Below, in pieces: positions 53,294 through 63,253 of a DNA stretch of 64,000 nt. The number at the start of each line of letters is the position of its first letter. Within the stretch, counting starts at the first letter, position 1. The notes beneath the pieces are model-generated. The model did no database searches, had not been told where the DNA came from, and saw nothing but the letters and a program-made list of their open reading frames with translations. The position numbers and the translations under genes were made by a program. The stretch comes from Phycisphaerae bacterium (GTDB lineage: Bacteria; Planctomycetota; Phycisphaerae; UBA1845): NCBI GenBank assembly GCA_029260035.1, contig JAJDEA010000130.1, forward strand, positions 1 to 64,000, in the 5' to 3' direction.

Positions 53294-55036
53294 ATGACCC
53301 TGAAGCAACTCATTTTGATCGGTCTTCTTACGACTCTCATCACAAGTTCGAAGATGGCCAAGTCTCAACACCCTGACGGAGATGCCAAACCGCAATCCGC
53401 AAACCTGGCCATTACCAATGCCAGGATATGGACCGGCGTGCCTACTTCCAAAGCCGGACAAAAACCCGCGACGCAACCTTCCGCAATCGCCATCCGCGAA
53501 AGCCGAATAGTCGCAATCGGCGACGAGGCGACGATTCGACCGTTTCTCGGCTCGGATACAACAATCATCGACGCAAAAGGAAAACGCGTGGTTCCGGGCC
53601 TGGTTGACAGCCATGCTCATGTCGCAAGCGGGGGATTCCAATTGCAGCGATTGTCTTTGCGTGACGTCAAAAGCAAAGAGGCATTCATCAAAGCCGTCGC
53701 GGAGGGTGTTCAAAACAAAGTACAACGTGGCTGGCTCGAGGGTGGACGTTGGAGTGTGGAAAGTTGGACGTCCCAGGAGTCACCGACGCGCTATTGGTTA
53801 GACCCGATCAGCGGCAACACGCCTGTGTTGCTGTCCAGAATGGATGGACATCAGGCGCTAGCCAACACCGCCGCCTTGAAAATAGCTGGTATCAATGCAA
53901 CAGGTCCAGCGGACCCGGTCGGCGGCGAAATCGTGCGCGATCCCAAAACGGGCGAGCCAACCGGCATACTCAAAGAAGCTGCCATGAATTTGGTAAGAGC
54001 GCACATTCCGGAGCCCGACCAGGCCACAACGCGACACGCCATTTTGCTCGCTATGAAGCATCTTAACTCGCTGGGAATCACGTCCGTGCATGATATGTCC
54101 AATCCGGACCACTTGCCCGCCTATGCTGACGTGTACGATTCAGAATTGGGCACGGTTCGGATTACAACCTATCTACAGACAGACAAATGGCACACTCGAT
54201 TGCACGACATCTCAAATTTCAAGAACCACGCTGATGCGTTTCGCTGGATCGGCTTTAAGGGATACATGGACGGCTCGCTGGGAAGCAGAACAGCATTCAT
54301 GCAAAAGGCATACACGGATGCGCCCAAGGGAGCGCTTCACCCGCATGGTCAGCTGACGGCATTTGCGCAATCTAGGGAGGAATTCCAGATGCAGATCAGC
54401 GCGTGCGAAAAGGCAGGCGTCTCCGTCGCGGTTCATGCGATTGGCGACGAAGCCAATCACTTGCTGCTCAATGCATACGAATCCGCCACAGCTGGACGCA
54501 AGGAAAACACCCGTCACCGCGTTGAACACGCGCAACACTTGCTCCCTTCAGATATCCAACGCTTCGCAAAAATCGGAGTCGTCGCGTCCATGCAGCCGCT
54601 GCACAAAGCAGACGATGCGAGATATGCAGAGCAGAGGCTCGGCAAGAATCGATTGCATGGCTCCTACGCCTACCGCCAACTAGTCGACGCTGGAGCGATT
54701 GTCATTTTTGGCAGTGATTGGCCCGTCGTGTCCGCGAATCCGTTCCAGGGAATCGCCGCAGCGGTCAACGCAAAAACAGTGGATGGCAAAACCTGGCTTC
54801 CTGCGCATTCGCTCACCGTTGAGGAAGCGCTACGAGCATACACTTATTGGCCAGCGTGGGCGGCGCATCAGGAAGATCGCCTCGGGTCGCTGGAAGTTGG
54901 CAAGTACGCCGACTTGGTCATGCTCTCAGAAGATCCATTCGCAATCGCGAAAGACCGACTTGGCGAGATTAAGCCGGAATTGACCATCTTCTCAGGTCAT
55001 GTCGTTTATAAAGAAGGCGGGAGCAAAAGGAAATAG
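53294..55036 (+). CDS. exported YtcJ-like amidohydrolase
   Basis: A 580-residue metal-dependent amidohydrolase of the YtcJ type. The start at ATG 53294 has AAGGAAG upstream and begins a signal peptide (about 1-24); the frame is open further back without a good site. Metal ligands include DSHAH (His107, His109), VAVHAIGDEA, HRVEHAQHL and FGSDWPV. Family members hydrolyse amides or cyclic imides, and this one would act in the periplasm. The substrate is unknown. Confidence 0.88.
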   Translation: MTLKQLILIGLLTTLITSSKMAKSQHPDGDAKPQSANLAITNARIWTGVPTSKAGQKPATQPSAIAIRESRIVAIGDEATIRPFLGSDTTIIDAKGKRVVPGLVDSHAHVASGGFQLQRLSLRDVKSKEAFIKAVAEGVQNKVQRGWLEGGRWSVESWTSQESPTRYWLDPISGNTPVLLSRMDGHQALANTAALKIAGINATGPADPVGGEIVRDPKTGEPTGILKEAAMNLVRAHIPEPDQATTRHAILLAMKHLNSLGITSVHDMSNPDHLPAYADVYDSELGTVRITTYLQTDKWHTRLHDISNFKNHADAFRWIGFKGYMDGSLGSRTAFMQKAYTDAPKGALHPHGQLTAFAQSREEFQMQISACEKAGVSVAVHAIGDEANHLLLNAYESATAGRKENTRHRVEHAQHLLPSDIQRFAKIGVVASMQPLHKADDARYAEQRLGKNRLHGSYAYRQLVDAGAIVIFGSDWPVVSANPFQGIAAAVNAKTVDGKTWLPAHSLTVEEALRAYTYWPAWAAHQEDRLGSLEVGKYADLVMLSEDPFAIAKDRLGEIKPELTIFSGHVVYKEGGSKRK

Positions 55037-55054
55037 CTTCGCGGACTGAGCGAT

Positions 55055-55786
55055 TCAGCCGAACATTATGAGTGCGGCGTTGTAAGCTGCGTGACAGCCC
55101 GCGGCGAGACCATATCCTCGATACCAAAACACAACCGCAAGGTACAAGCCCGCCATGCTGCGGAACAGGAAATGTTGCATGTTGAACAGTTCCGCACCAA
55201 AAGGCTGGTGGTGATGGGCAGCAAAGGCGACAGCAGAAAAAAGAATCGCCACGACCGCAGTCTTGGTCCGAGACAGCCCCAATAAATCTACGCCAATCAT
55301 CATCAATACGGAAATCAGAACAAGTCGAAAAACCAGCTCTTCGTATACGCCAGCTCCTATGCCAAGCGCCATGTCACTCAATTCCACCGAACTCGGCACA
55401 ACCGAAGCCGTCAGCGGGAAAACCGAATTGAGTGCGAGTAGTGGAATGGCCAGGAAAGCCGCTTCTGGATACATGAGCCAAACACGCGACCAACGAATCG
55501 ACCACTTTTCGCGTGATGCCATGTGTGTCGAAAGCAGGATGATAACGATTGCCACAGCCGGCGCCCAAAAACCCGCATGCCCAAAAAGCTGAAGAAACCA
55601 TCGAATCAAGTGAATTGCAACGACTCGATCCGGCCTGTCGCTGGTCCCGGAGAAACTGATCGTTACCATGATTTCGAAAAACACAATGAGCGGAACAAGA
55701 AAGATGAGCGAGTCGAGCGGGCGCGCAAGCATTCCCCGCCTTGCGTTGGCTGATTCATTCCCTTTCTTTGCTGTCGCTTCTGCCAT
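55055..55786 (-). CDS. CPBP family intramembrane protease
   Basis: A 243-residue multi-spanning membrane protein of the CPBP/Abi family (Rce1-like). The catalytic motif EELVFR (Glu149, Glu150, Arg154) is followed by the histidine regions AFAAHHHQ and GCHAAYN. These enzymes cleave within membranes or process small peptides. It converges on the amidohydrolase and diverges from the glycosylase gene. Confidence 0.9.
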   Translation of the reverse strand: MAEATAKKGNESANARRGMLARPLDSLIFLVPLIVFFEIMVTISFSGTSDRPDRVVAIHLIRWFLQLFGHAGFWAPAVAIVIILLSTHMASREKWSIRWSRVWLMYPEAAFLAIPLLALNSVFPLTASVVPSSVELSDMALGIGAGVYEELVFRLVLISVLMMIGVDLLGLSRTKTAVVAILFSAVAFAAHHHQPFGAELFNMQHFLFRSMAGLYLAVVFWYRGYGLAAGCHAAYNAALIMFG

Positions 55787-55919
55787 AGGACAGTATCCTG
55801 TGCGAAGCGTACAATGGTTTCAAGGGCTTCGACCGCCGAATCGAACAGGGTTTTCTCAAATTCACAGCTACGGTGAACGCTCCGGTTGGCAGGTGCGACA
55901 TCTTCGTGAGCACATTTCA

Positions 55920-56594
55920 ATGCCCCACAGAGAAAACGCTACGCTACGAAACATTTATGACCTTCTTTGGGCCGAGTACGGACCTCAACATTGGTGGCCC
56001 GCCGACTCGGCAACTGAAGTCATCATCGGGGCCATCCTCACTCAAAACACCGCCTGGAAAAATGTTGAGCACGCTATCAAGAACCTCAAGCAAGCGGATT
56101 ATCTTTCCTGGCTTGAGATTCGGAACATCGAAACGGATCGGCTTGAAAAACTGCTTAAGCCTGCCGGAACGTATCGAATCAAAGCAAGAAGGCTGAAGGG
56201 ATTCGTCGAGACGCTGTGGAAACAATGGGAAGGCTCACACGAATCGCTACTCTCTGGGCCTACCGAAGAGGTTCGGTGTCGCCTTCTTGCCATTTCCGGA
56301 ATCGGGCCGGAAACCGCTGACGCAATCCTGCTCTATGCGGGGAACCATCCCATCTTCGTCGTGGATACATATACAAAGCGCATCCTGCGACGTCATGGCG
56401 TGATTGACGATTCGGCGACCTACGGAACCATCCAATCGCTTTTTCATCAGGAGTTGGAACCGTCTGCGGAGAATGTACAGGTGTTCAATGAATACCACGC
56501 GCTTCTCGTGGAACTCGGGAAAAGACATTGTCGGACCAAGGCAATCTGCACAGGCTGCCCGCTCGAAGATTTACCCCACAAGGAACAATTGTAA
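55920..56594 (+). CDS. endonuclease III / MagIII-type DNA glycosylase
   Basis: A 224-residue HhH-GPD glycosylase. The WWPADSATEVIIGAILTQNTAW block and the hairpin SGIGPETADAIL, with Glu131 where endonuclease III has its catalytic lysine, match the MagIII-like 3-methyladenine glycosylase branch; Asp149 (VDTYT) is the conserved acid. Three cysteines (204, 210, 213) remain of the four that bind the iron-sulphur cluster in endonuclease III, so a cluster is doubtful. I place the start at ATG 55920; the frame runs back through the divergent CPBP start. It would remove alkylated bases in repair. Confidence 0.87.
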   Translation: MPHRENATLRNIYDLLWAEYGPQHWWPADSATEVIIGAILTQNTAWKNVEHAIKNLKQADYLSWLEIRNIETDRLEKLLKPAGTYRIKARRLKGFVETLWKQWEGSHESLLSGPTEEVRCRLLAISGIGPETADAILLYAGNHPIFVVDTYTKRILRRHGVIDDSATYGTIQSLFHQELEPSAENVQVFNEYHALLVELGKRHCRTKAICTGCPLEDLPHKEQL

Positions 56595-56680
56595 CAAGCG
56601 CCCTACCTGCTACCATTTCACGGACAGAGTTCGATCACCGAAAAGGAAAAACTTCCAAGTCACTTGAGCGAGTTAGAGCA

Positions 56681-57739
56681 TTGCAAGCACCGCAATCAGT
56701 CCTACGAATCATTGACGCAAACCTGAACCGGGCGCGCGAAGCATTGCGCGTTACGGAAGAGTATGTGCGCTTCGACCTCGAGGATCGATCACTCACCGAA
56801 GAATTCAAGAAGTTGCGACACAGCCTTGCAAGCGCTTTGCCCGCTGATATTGATCACCTGTTGCTTTCAGCTCGTCATACCCAGGGCGATGTCGGAACCA
56901 CTATCGCGACTGATTTTGAACACATGCGCCACGGGACATCGCATGTCGCACTCGCCGCGACAAAGAGGCTGAGCGAAGCACTTCGGGCACTCGAAGAATA
57001 TGGAAAAACATTTAATGAGGGCTTTGCGGCGAAGGTCGAGGCCATGCGATATCAAGGCTACGAACTGGAGCAACGAATCGCATTGGTAGAAAAAGCTCGT
57101 ACGCGATTTAGACACATTCGACTCTACGTCTTACTTACAGAATCCCTTTGCAGCACGTCATGGCTCGCAACGGCCAAAGCGGTCTTGGCTGGCGGCGCGG
57201 ATTGCATTCAACTTCGTGAGAAAAACCTTGGCGATCGTGAATTGCTTGAACGCACCAGAATACTATCCGAATTATGCCATGAAAACGACACTCTGTGCAT
57301 CGTCAACGATCGACCAGACATCGCAATACTAGGTCACGCCGATGGTGTTCACATTGGGCAGGATGACATGAACGTCTGGGATACGAGACGCGTACTTACT
57401 GCTACCGCGATCATTGGCGTGAGCACGCATTCGTCAAAGCAGGCGCAGTCGGCTTGCGAAGATTCTCCAGATTACGTTGCGGTTGGCCCGATGTTCGCGT
57501 CATCAACGAAAACCCAGTCTCAAACCGCTGGTCCGAATATATTACGAGCCGTGGCGGATAGCACATCACTGCCGATTGTTGCGATTGGCGGGATCGACGA
57601 AACAAATATTGAAAAAGTACTCGGCGCAGCGCGATGCGGGATTTGTATTTGTAGTGCGATAATATCGCAACAAGACGCACTCGTTGCTACGCAGCGCATC
57701 CGTGCAATGATCGATGACTTTCCCGGCGACACCACATAG
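56681..57739 (+). CDS. thiE: ThiD2-ThiE fusion, thiamine-phosphate synthase
   Basis: A 352-residue two-domain protein. Residues 8-140 match the ThiD2 domain (RIIDANLNRAREALRVTEEY), thought to supply hydroxymethylpyrimidine phosphate kinase activity; residues 145-350 are ThiE, which joins the pyrimidine and thiazole phosphates to give thiamine phosphate (QLREK, VNDRPDIA, DGVHIGQDD, DYVAVGPMFASSTK). The start is uncertain: TTG 56681 suits the family, while TTG 56528 would overlap the glycosylase gene by 67 bases. No other thi gene is visible. Confidence 0.9.
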   Translation: MQAPQSVLRIIDANLNRAREALRVTEEYVRFDLEDRSLTEEFKKLRHSLASALPADIDHLLLSARHTQGDVGTTIATDFEHMRHGTSHVALAATKRLSEALRALEEYGKTFNEGFAAKVEAMRYQGYELEQRIALVEKARTRFRHIRLYVLLTESLCSTSWLATAKAVLAGGADCIQLREKNLGDRELLERTRILSELCHENDTLCIVNDRPDIAILGHADGVHIGQDDMNVWDTRRVLTATAIIGVSTHSSKQAQSACEDSPDYVAVGPMFASSTKTQSQTAGPNILRAVADSTSLPIVAIGGIDETNIEKVLGAARCGICICSAIISQQDALVATQRIRAMIDDFPGDTT

Positions 57740-57995
57740 TTGAATCGCCGGGCTATTCCACCCAACTTAAACCACGCCAAAGCCATCAAACTCAACATGC
57801 TGACCTTCGATATCAGCCAACACAAGACATCGTGGTTTCGGAGTCTGATAAGCCTTCGTTGCTCGATAATGAAGGACCTCGGAAATTGCGAATGGGGACA
57901 AAGACCGCTAGCCGATAGTGATGCTGGCGCGTTCGCGCGCACAGGGGCGATTGACCCGATGAATCGCTCCTAAGTCGTTCGGTGGGAAGTAGTTA

Positions 57996-58039
57996 ATCGT
58001 CGTGATTCGTTGACTTGACCCTATGACGAATCATACGAT
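57996..58039. promoter_or_regulatory. long dyad enclosing the prkA promoter
   Basis: Left arm ATCGT-CG-TGATTCGT (57996-58010) and right arm ACGAATCA-T-ACGAT (58026-58039) pair over 13 bases with one small bulge, 15 bases apart. The -35 begins at the left arm's end and the -10 lies in the right arm, the layout of a repressor operator. Confidence 0.45.
58010..58039 (+). promoter_or_regulatory. candidate promoter of prkA-yhbH-spoVR
   Basis: TTGACT (58010-58015) and TACGAT (58034-58039) are 18 bases apart; RNA would start near 58046. Confidence 0.45.
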
Positions 58040-58203
58040 TTAGGGGTTATCGGAGTCGTTGGAATAACTTCGAGACCAAGTCCGCCGTAAGCATTGGTAG
58101 GCCAATTTGCCTCTGCTTCTCTTGCACGGGAATAAATCGCGTCGAAGAGCGGTCGCCCGCGCATGTTGAGAAGTTAGGCAAATCTTCTGGGAGAGCTTCG
58201 CTC

Positions 58204-60267
58204 ATGACAAATGCCCAAGAAATCCTTTCGCTTGTAGAACAAAATCTCGACGCCAACGATTTTCGCCAGCAACACTGGGAGGGATCGTTTGAGGAATATT
58301 TGAGTTTGGTAACGAAAGACCCACGAATTGCGCGCAATGCTTTCCAACGTATCTATGACATGATTATGAGCTTCGGCAGCGAACGATACAAATGGCTGCG
58401 CGAGGAATACGTTCGGTATAACTTCTTCTCCGACCCGATCGACAATGGAGCAGACGCCATCTTTGGCTTGGATCGCGCACTGATGAATCTTGTGGACTTT
58501 TTTAAGTCTGCAGCGCATCGGTATGGCACTGAACGACGAATCCTGCTGCTGCATGGGCCTGTCGGATCGTCCAAGAGCACCATAGCCCGGCTGCTCAAGA
58601 AAGGGCTGGAGCACTACTCCAAGCTGGACGAAGGGGCACTGTATACGTTCTCCTGGCACCTTCCGGACGAAGAAGGGAAGACCGTTTGCCACACATGCCC
58701 GATGCACGAAGACCCGCTAAAGCTGATTCCAATTGAGGCGCGGAAAGCTGTCTTTGAGAAGATCAATCGCGATCTGAGCGAAGGTCAGCAAGTGAGGATC
58801 GAGGGCGCGCTGGATCCATTCTGCAGAAGAATGTTTGACGATCTGCTAGTGAAATATGACGGCAACTGGAGAGAAGTCTTGCAGCACATTCGCGTAAGGC
58901 GAGTCATTCTCAGTGAAAAAGATCGTGTGGGCATTGGGACTTTTCAGCCCAAAGACGAGAAGAACCAGGATTCAACTGAGCTGACGGGAGATATCAACTA
59001 TCGCAAGATCGCCGAATACGGCAGCGACAGCGACCCACGGGCGTTTAATTTCGACGGGGAACTCAACGTCGCAAACCGTGGCTTGGTCGAGTTTATCGAA
59101 GTGTTGAAGTTGGATGTCGCGTTTCTGTATGACCTGCTCGGCGCATCGCAAGAGCACGTCATTAAGCCAAAGAAATTCGCCCAGACGCACATCGACGAAG
59201 TCATCATCGGGCATACGAACGAGCCGGAGTACAAGAAGCTCCAATCAAACGAACTCATGGAGGCTTTTAGAGATCGAACGATCAAGATCGACGTACCCTA
59301 CAACAGCAAACTCGACGATGAAATCGCGATCTACACGAAGGACTTCAACAAGGACCGCATTCGCGGGATTCACATTGCCCCGCACACAATCGAAGTAGCC
59401 GCCATGTGGGCAGTCATGACGCGACTCGAAGACCCCAAGAAAGCGGGTTTGACGCTGACTCAGAAACTCAAGCTCTACAACGGCAAGAGTATTCCGAACT
59501 TCACCGAAGACTCGGTCCGCGAGATCAAGGAAGAATCGCCGCGAGAGGGCATGCAGGGGATTAGCCCACGATACATCCAGGACAAGCTATCCAACTGCCT
59601 TGTCAACGACCAGGCAATACAGGAAAAATGCATCAACCCTTTCATGCTGATGAATGAGCTTGAAGGCGGTCTCGCTCACCATAGCCTCATTACAGACGAA
59701 GAACAGAAGACCAGATACCGAGAGCTGCTCGGCATGGTGCGCGAAGAATACGAAGACATCCTCAAGTCAGAGGTGCAGCGAGCCATCAGTGCGGATGAAG
59801 ACGCCATTGCCAGACTTTGCTCCAACTACATTGACAACGTTCGAGCCTACACCCAACACGAGAAGGTCAGAAACCGCTATACCGGCAAGGACGAGGAGCC
59901 AAACGAAAGGCTCATGCGCTCGATCGAAGAAAAGATCGAGATTCCCGACACGCGCAAAGATGACTTCCGTCAGGAAATCATGAACTACATCGGTGCGCTA
60001 TCTCTCGACGGAAAGAAATTCGAGTTTCATACAAATGCCCGATTACACAAGGCGCTGGAACTCAAATTGTTTGAAGATCAGCGCGATACCATCAAGCTAA
60101 AAAATGTCGTCTCAGGCGTAGTGGATGACGAGACACAGGCGAAAATCGACGTCGTTAAACAACGGCTGATCAAATACTTTGGCTACAACGAGACCAGCGC
60201 GACGGACGTGCTGAACTACGTCGCAAGCATTTTCGCGAGGGGCGACACGAAGCAAAAAGAAGAATAG
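58204..60267 (+). CDS. prkA: PrkA-type serine protein kinase
   Basis: A 687-residue PrkA/YeaG protein, full length. An AAA-like ATPase fold carries Walker A GPVGSSKS (118-125) and the C-terminal part resembles a protein kinase lobe. [11 protein letters not shown] and [20 protein letters not shown] are typical of the family. PrkA homologues act in sporulation or in stationary-phase and nutrient stress responses. It begins the conserved prkA-yhbH-spoVR operon. Whether it works as kinase, AAA protease-like machine or both is debated. Confidence 0.96.
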   Translation: MTNAQEILSLVEQNLDANDFRQQHWEGSFEEYLSLVTKDPRIARNAFQRIYDMIMSFGSERYKWLREEYVRYNFFSDPIDNGADAIFGLDRALMNLVDFFKSAAHRYGTERRILLLHGPVGSSKSTIARLLKKGLEHYSKLDEGALYTFSWHLPDEEGKTVCHTCPMHEDPLKLIPIEARKAVFEKINRDLSEGQQVRIEGALDPFCRRMFDDLLVKYDGNWREVLQHIRVRRVILSEKDRVGIGTFQPKDEKNQDSTELTGDINYRKIAEYGSDSDPRAFNFDGELNVANRGLVEFIEVLKLDVAFLYDLLGASQEHVIKPKKFAQTHIDEVIIGHTNEPEYKKLQSNELMEAFRDRTIKIDVPYNSKLDDEIAIYTKDFNKDRIRGIHIAPHTIEVAAMWAVMTRLEDPKKAGLTLTQKLKLYNGKSIPNFTEDSVREIKEESPREGMQGISPRYIQDKLSNCLVNDQAIQEKCINPFMLMNELEGGLAHHSLITDEEQKTRYRELLGMVREEYEDILKSEVQRAISADEDAIARLCSNYIDNVRAYTQHEKVRNRYTGKDEEPNERLMRSIEEKIEIPDTRKDDFRQEIMNYIGALSLDGKKFEFHTNARLHKALELKLFEDQRDTIKLKNVVSGVVDDETQAKIDVVKQRLIKYFGYNETSATDVLNYVASIFARGDTKQKEE

Positions 60268-60456
60268 ACAGAACAGGCTCAATACAACGGCTTCAGATAC
60301 ATCGTTGTTCTTGTTTTTGCTGAAACAATACATCACAGCAGCGATACGCAATTGGCAGAAACAAGGCAAGTTGCGTCGGACTCGGAGTTTTCCGTGAACG
60401 GAATCACGCAATGGACTTGAAGGAGAATTGCATCCGATCGTTTGGTGCAAGTCGAT

Positions 60457-61554
60457 ATGATACTTCAAATCAACAACGATCACCAACGGTTTCGCAAGAT
60501 CGTCAAAGGGCGTATACGCGACGACCTCCGCAAGTTCCTGACACGAGGAGAGCTTCTAGGCAGAGAGGGCAAGAAGCTTATTAGCATTCCGGTTCATGGT
60601 ATCGACACACCTCACTTTCGATACGGCGACAACAACGATGCAGGCGTCGGCAAGGGCGACGGGAAACCCGGAGATGACGTGCAAGGCGAAGGGGGCATGG
60701 GCCCCGGCGGCACGGAAAAAGGCAATCACATACTCGAAGTAGATGTCTCGCTCGACGAACTGGCAGACATCCTCGGCGAAGAGCTTCAGCTTCCTCGAAT
60801 TCAACCCAAGGGTAAACATCGAATTACTTCTGAGCGCGATCGCTACACAGGCATTCGTCAAACGGGTCCGGAATCCTTGCGTCATTTCAAGAGGACATTC
60901 CGCCGGGCACTTCGCAGGCAGATCATGTCCGGGCTTTACGACCCCAATTCGCCACGAGTGGTTTTTGAACGCAAAGACAAAGTCTATCGAAGTTGGAAGA
61001 CGGTGCTAAGCCCTCAATCCAATGCGGTCATTATCTACATGATGGACGTTTCCGGCTCCATGGGCGACGAACAAAAAGAGCTGGTTAGGCTCGAAGCATT
61101 TTGGATCGACGCCTGGCTACGCAGGAATTATCAGGGAATCGAAAGTCGGTACATTGTCCACGACGTCCGGGCTGGCGAAGTCGATCGCGAGACCTTCTTC
61201 CGCATCCGAGAGGACGGCGGAACGCGAATCAGTAGCGCATTTCGCGTCGCACGCGAACTCATTGAAAACAACTACGCTCCATCGGAATGGAACATTTACC
61301 TTTTCCATTTTTCTGACGGTGATAACAGCAGCGAGTCGGACAGCAGGGAATGCTGTACCGTTTTGCGAGAGGCCATGCTTCCCAACGTGAATATGTTTGG
61401 TTATTGCCAGGTCGCAAGCGCCTATGGAAGCGGCAATTTCATTAACGTGCTTCATGAACACCTTTCCGAAGAGGAAAACATCATTACGAGTCGAGTCAAC
61501 ACAAAGGACGACATATACGACAGCATCAAGACATTTTTTACACCCGGGAAATAA
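60457..61554 (+). CDS. yhbH: YhbH/YeaH (DUF444) vWA-fold protein
   Basis: A 365-residue DUF444 protein that accompanies PrkA. A Gly/Asp-rich segment (about 57-85) precedes the vWA-like domain with MIDAS motif MMDVSGSMG (Asp197). I use ATG 60457; in-frame GTG 60445 and TTG 60442 are close, and the nearest AAGGAG is too far upstream to decide. It lies 189 bases after prkA; the gap has a weak ACAACG/CGTTGT hairpin only. Confidence 0.95.
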   Translation: MILQINNDHQRFRKIVKGRIRDDLRKFLTRGELLGREGKKLISIPVHGIDTPHFRYGDNNDAGVGKGDGKPGDDVQGEGGMGPGGTEKGNHILEVDVSLDELADILGEELQLPRIQPKGKHRITSERDRYTGIRQTGPESLRHFKRTFRRALRRQIMSGLYDPNSPRVVFERKDKVYRSWKTVLSPQSNAVIIYMMDVSGSMGDEQKELVRLEAFWIDAWLRRNYQGIESRYIVHDVRAGEVDRETFFRIREDGGTRISSAFRVARELIENNYAPSEWNIYLFHFSDGDNSSESDSRECCTVLREAMLPNVNMFGYCQVASAYGSGNFINVLHEHLSEEENIITSRVNTKDDIYDSIKTFFTPGK

Positions 61555-61658
61555 TCGAACCCGCAATCAGAGGCTTATGTTGTGGCCAGGCTCGTTTTGA
61601 TCCTCGAAAATCGTGACAGCATTTTGACCTTCGCGGGAAAGACCTTGTAAGTTCAGCC

Positions 61659-63230
61659 ATGAACAAACCACTTCCTAAAGAAATTGCTCAGCAGGCAGAA
61701 ATCATAGCCGAGCACGCCAGACGCGAAGGCCTCGACTTCTACCCGACCGTGTTTGAAATGCTCACGTCAGACCAAATGTCGCAGGTCGCTGCGTATGGCG
61801 GGTTTCCAAGACGATACCCACACTGGCGTTTCGGTATGGAGTATGAAAAACTCCGAAAGCAACACCAATATGGCCTGGGCCGAATTTACGAGATGGTCAT
61901 CAACAACAACCCGTGTTACGCATACCTGCTTCATGACAACCTGCCGGTGGACCACAAGACCGTCATCGGCCATGTGTATGCTCACTGCGATTTCTTCAAG
62001 AACAATCGTTGGTTCAGCAAGACCAACCGAAAAATGATTGATGAAATGGCCAATCACGCAACGCGCATTCAAAGGCATGTGGATCGCCAAGGCATCGAAG
62101 CAGTAGAACAAACAATCGACACCTATCTGGCACTCGAAAACCTGATCGACCCACACTCCGTATTCATGCGCCGGCATGCGGAAACCCACGCCGCACCCAT
62201 GAATGCTCAAAAAGACAAAAGCTCCGAAACCAACGGGAACAACGTCACGCGATATCCAGCTAAACCTTACATGGACCGCTACATCAACCCGCCGGCTGAT
62301 CTTGCAAGCGAGCGCAGAGAGCAACTGGAAGAGGAGCAAATCGCCAATACTGCATTCCCGGAATCGCCCGTGCGCGATGTGTTGCTGTTTCTGCTGCAAA
62401 ATGCTCCGCTGGCGGATTGGGAAGCAGACATCCTTTCCATCATCCGCCAGGAGGCTTACTACTTTGCACCGCAAGGGCAGACGAAAATCCTCAACGAAGG
62501 ATGGGCAAGCTATTGGCACTCTACATTGATGACCAATTACATTCTCACGGACGCGGAGCTGATCGACTATTGCGAGCACCACGCGGGAACACTCGCTACC
62601 TCGCCTGGCAGACTGAACCCCTATAAGCTGGGAATCGAGCTTCTCCGCGATATTGAAAAACGATGGAACACGGGGCGCTATGGCCCGGAGTATGACGCAT
62701 GTACCGACATGACCGAACGCCGAAAATGGGGCCGAGATAAGAAGATTAAAGGGCGCGTCGTGGGGAAGGACTCACCGGGCAGACGAAAAATCTACGAAGT
62801 GCGCGAGCTATACAATGACGTCACGTTTCTTGACGAGTTTCTGACACCAGAGTTCGTCGACGAGCAAGACCTCTACCACTATCGATACGACCCCGCGACC
62901 GGCAAGATGGTCGTCGTGAACCGTGATTTCAACCAGATTAAGCAGCAAATGCTTTTTATGCTGACGAACCACGCCCAGCCTTATATTTATGTCGTGGATG
63001 GCAATTATCGCAATCGGGGTGAGCTTTATCTGGCACATCGTCACAACGGGCCGGATTTGGAAATCAAGTACGCGATGGCGACGCTCAAAGAGCTACAAAA
63101 AATCTGGAAAAGACCCGTACATCTCGCAGCCCGTATCGATGACGATCAAATCCTCTTCAGCTTTGATGGCGAAAAATCCTCGCAGCAACAAATCGACGAC
63201 AACGTTGAGTCCGCGGCACATCAGGTTTAG
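61659..63230 (+). CDS. spoVR: SpoVR family protein
   Basis: A 523-residue SpoVR/YcgB protein, the third member of the prkA-yhbH-spoVR set. Family blocks include GLDFYPTVFEMLTSDQMSQV, YPHWRFGMEYEKL, GHVYAHCDFFKNN and the INEGWASYWHS-like ILNEGWASYWHSTLM. In Bacillus SpoVR affects the spore cortex; in non-sporing bacteria the operon is tied to stress survival. The molecular activity is unknown. It lies 104 bases after yhbH. Confidence 0.96.
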   Translation: MNKPLPKEIAQQAEIIAEHARREGLDFYPTVFEMLTSDQMSQVAAYGGFPRRYPHWRFGMEYEKLRKQHQYGLGRIYEMVINNNPCYAYLLHDNLPVDHKTVIGHVYAHCDFFKNNRWFSKTNRKMIDEMANHATRIQRHVDRQGIEAVEQTIDTYLALENLIDPHSVFMRRHAETHAAPMNAQKDKSSETNGNNVTRYPAKPYMDRYINPPADLASERREQLEEEQIANTAFPESPVRDVLLFLLQNAPLADWEADILSIIRQEAYYFAPQGQTKILNEGWASYWHSTLMTNYILTDAELIDYCEHHAGTLATSPGRLNPYKLGIELLRDIEKRWNTGRYGPEYDACTDMTERRKWGRDKKIKGRVVGKDSPGRRKIYEVRELYNDVTFLDEFLTPEFVDEQDLYHYRYDPATGKMVVVNRDFNQIKQQMLFMLTNHAQPYIYVVDGNYRNRGELYLAHRHNGPDLEIKYAMATLKELQKIWKRPVHLAARIDDDQILFSFDGEKSSQQQIDDNVESAAHQV

Positions 63231-63253
63231 ACTCCGCATGACGGAGACTTTTC

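Larger units (their letters stand above)
57740..58203 (+). other. prkA upstream region
   Basis: 464 bases without a protein-like frame. The left half shows nothing I can name. The right half carries the prkA promoter and dyad described separately, giving a leader of about 155 bases. GGGAGAG precedes the prkA start. Confidence 0.5.

Noticed and set aside
55668..55919. Longer form of the glycosylase from 55668
   Set aside because: It would read antisense through the CPBP start region and adds 84 residues with no family match.
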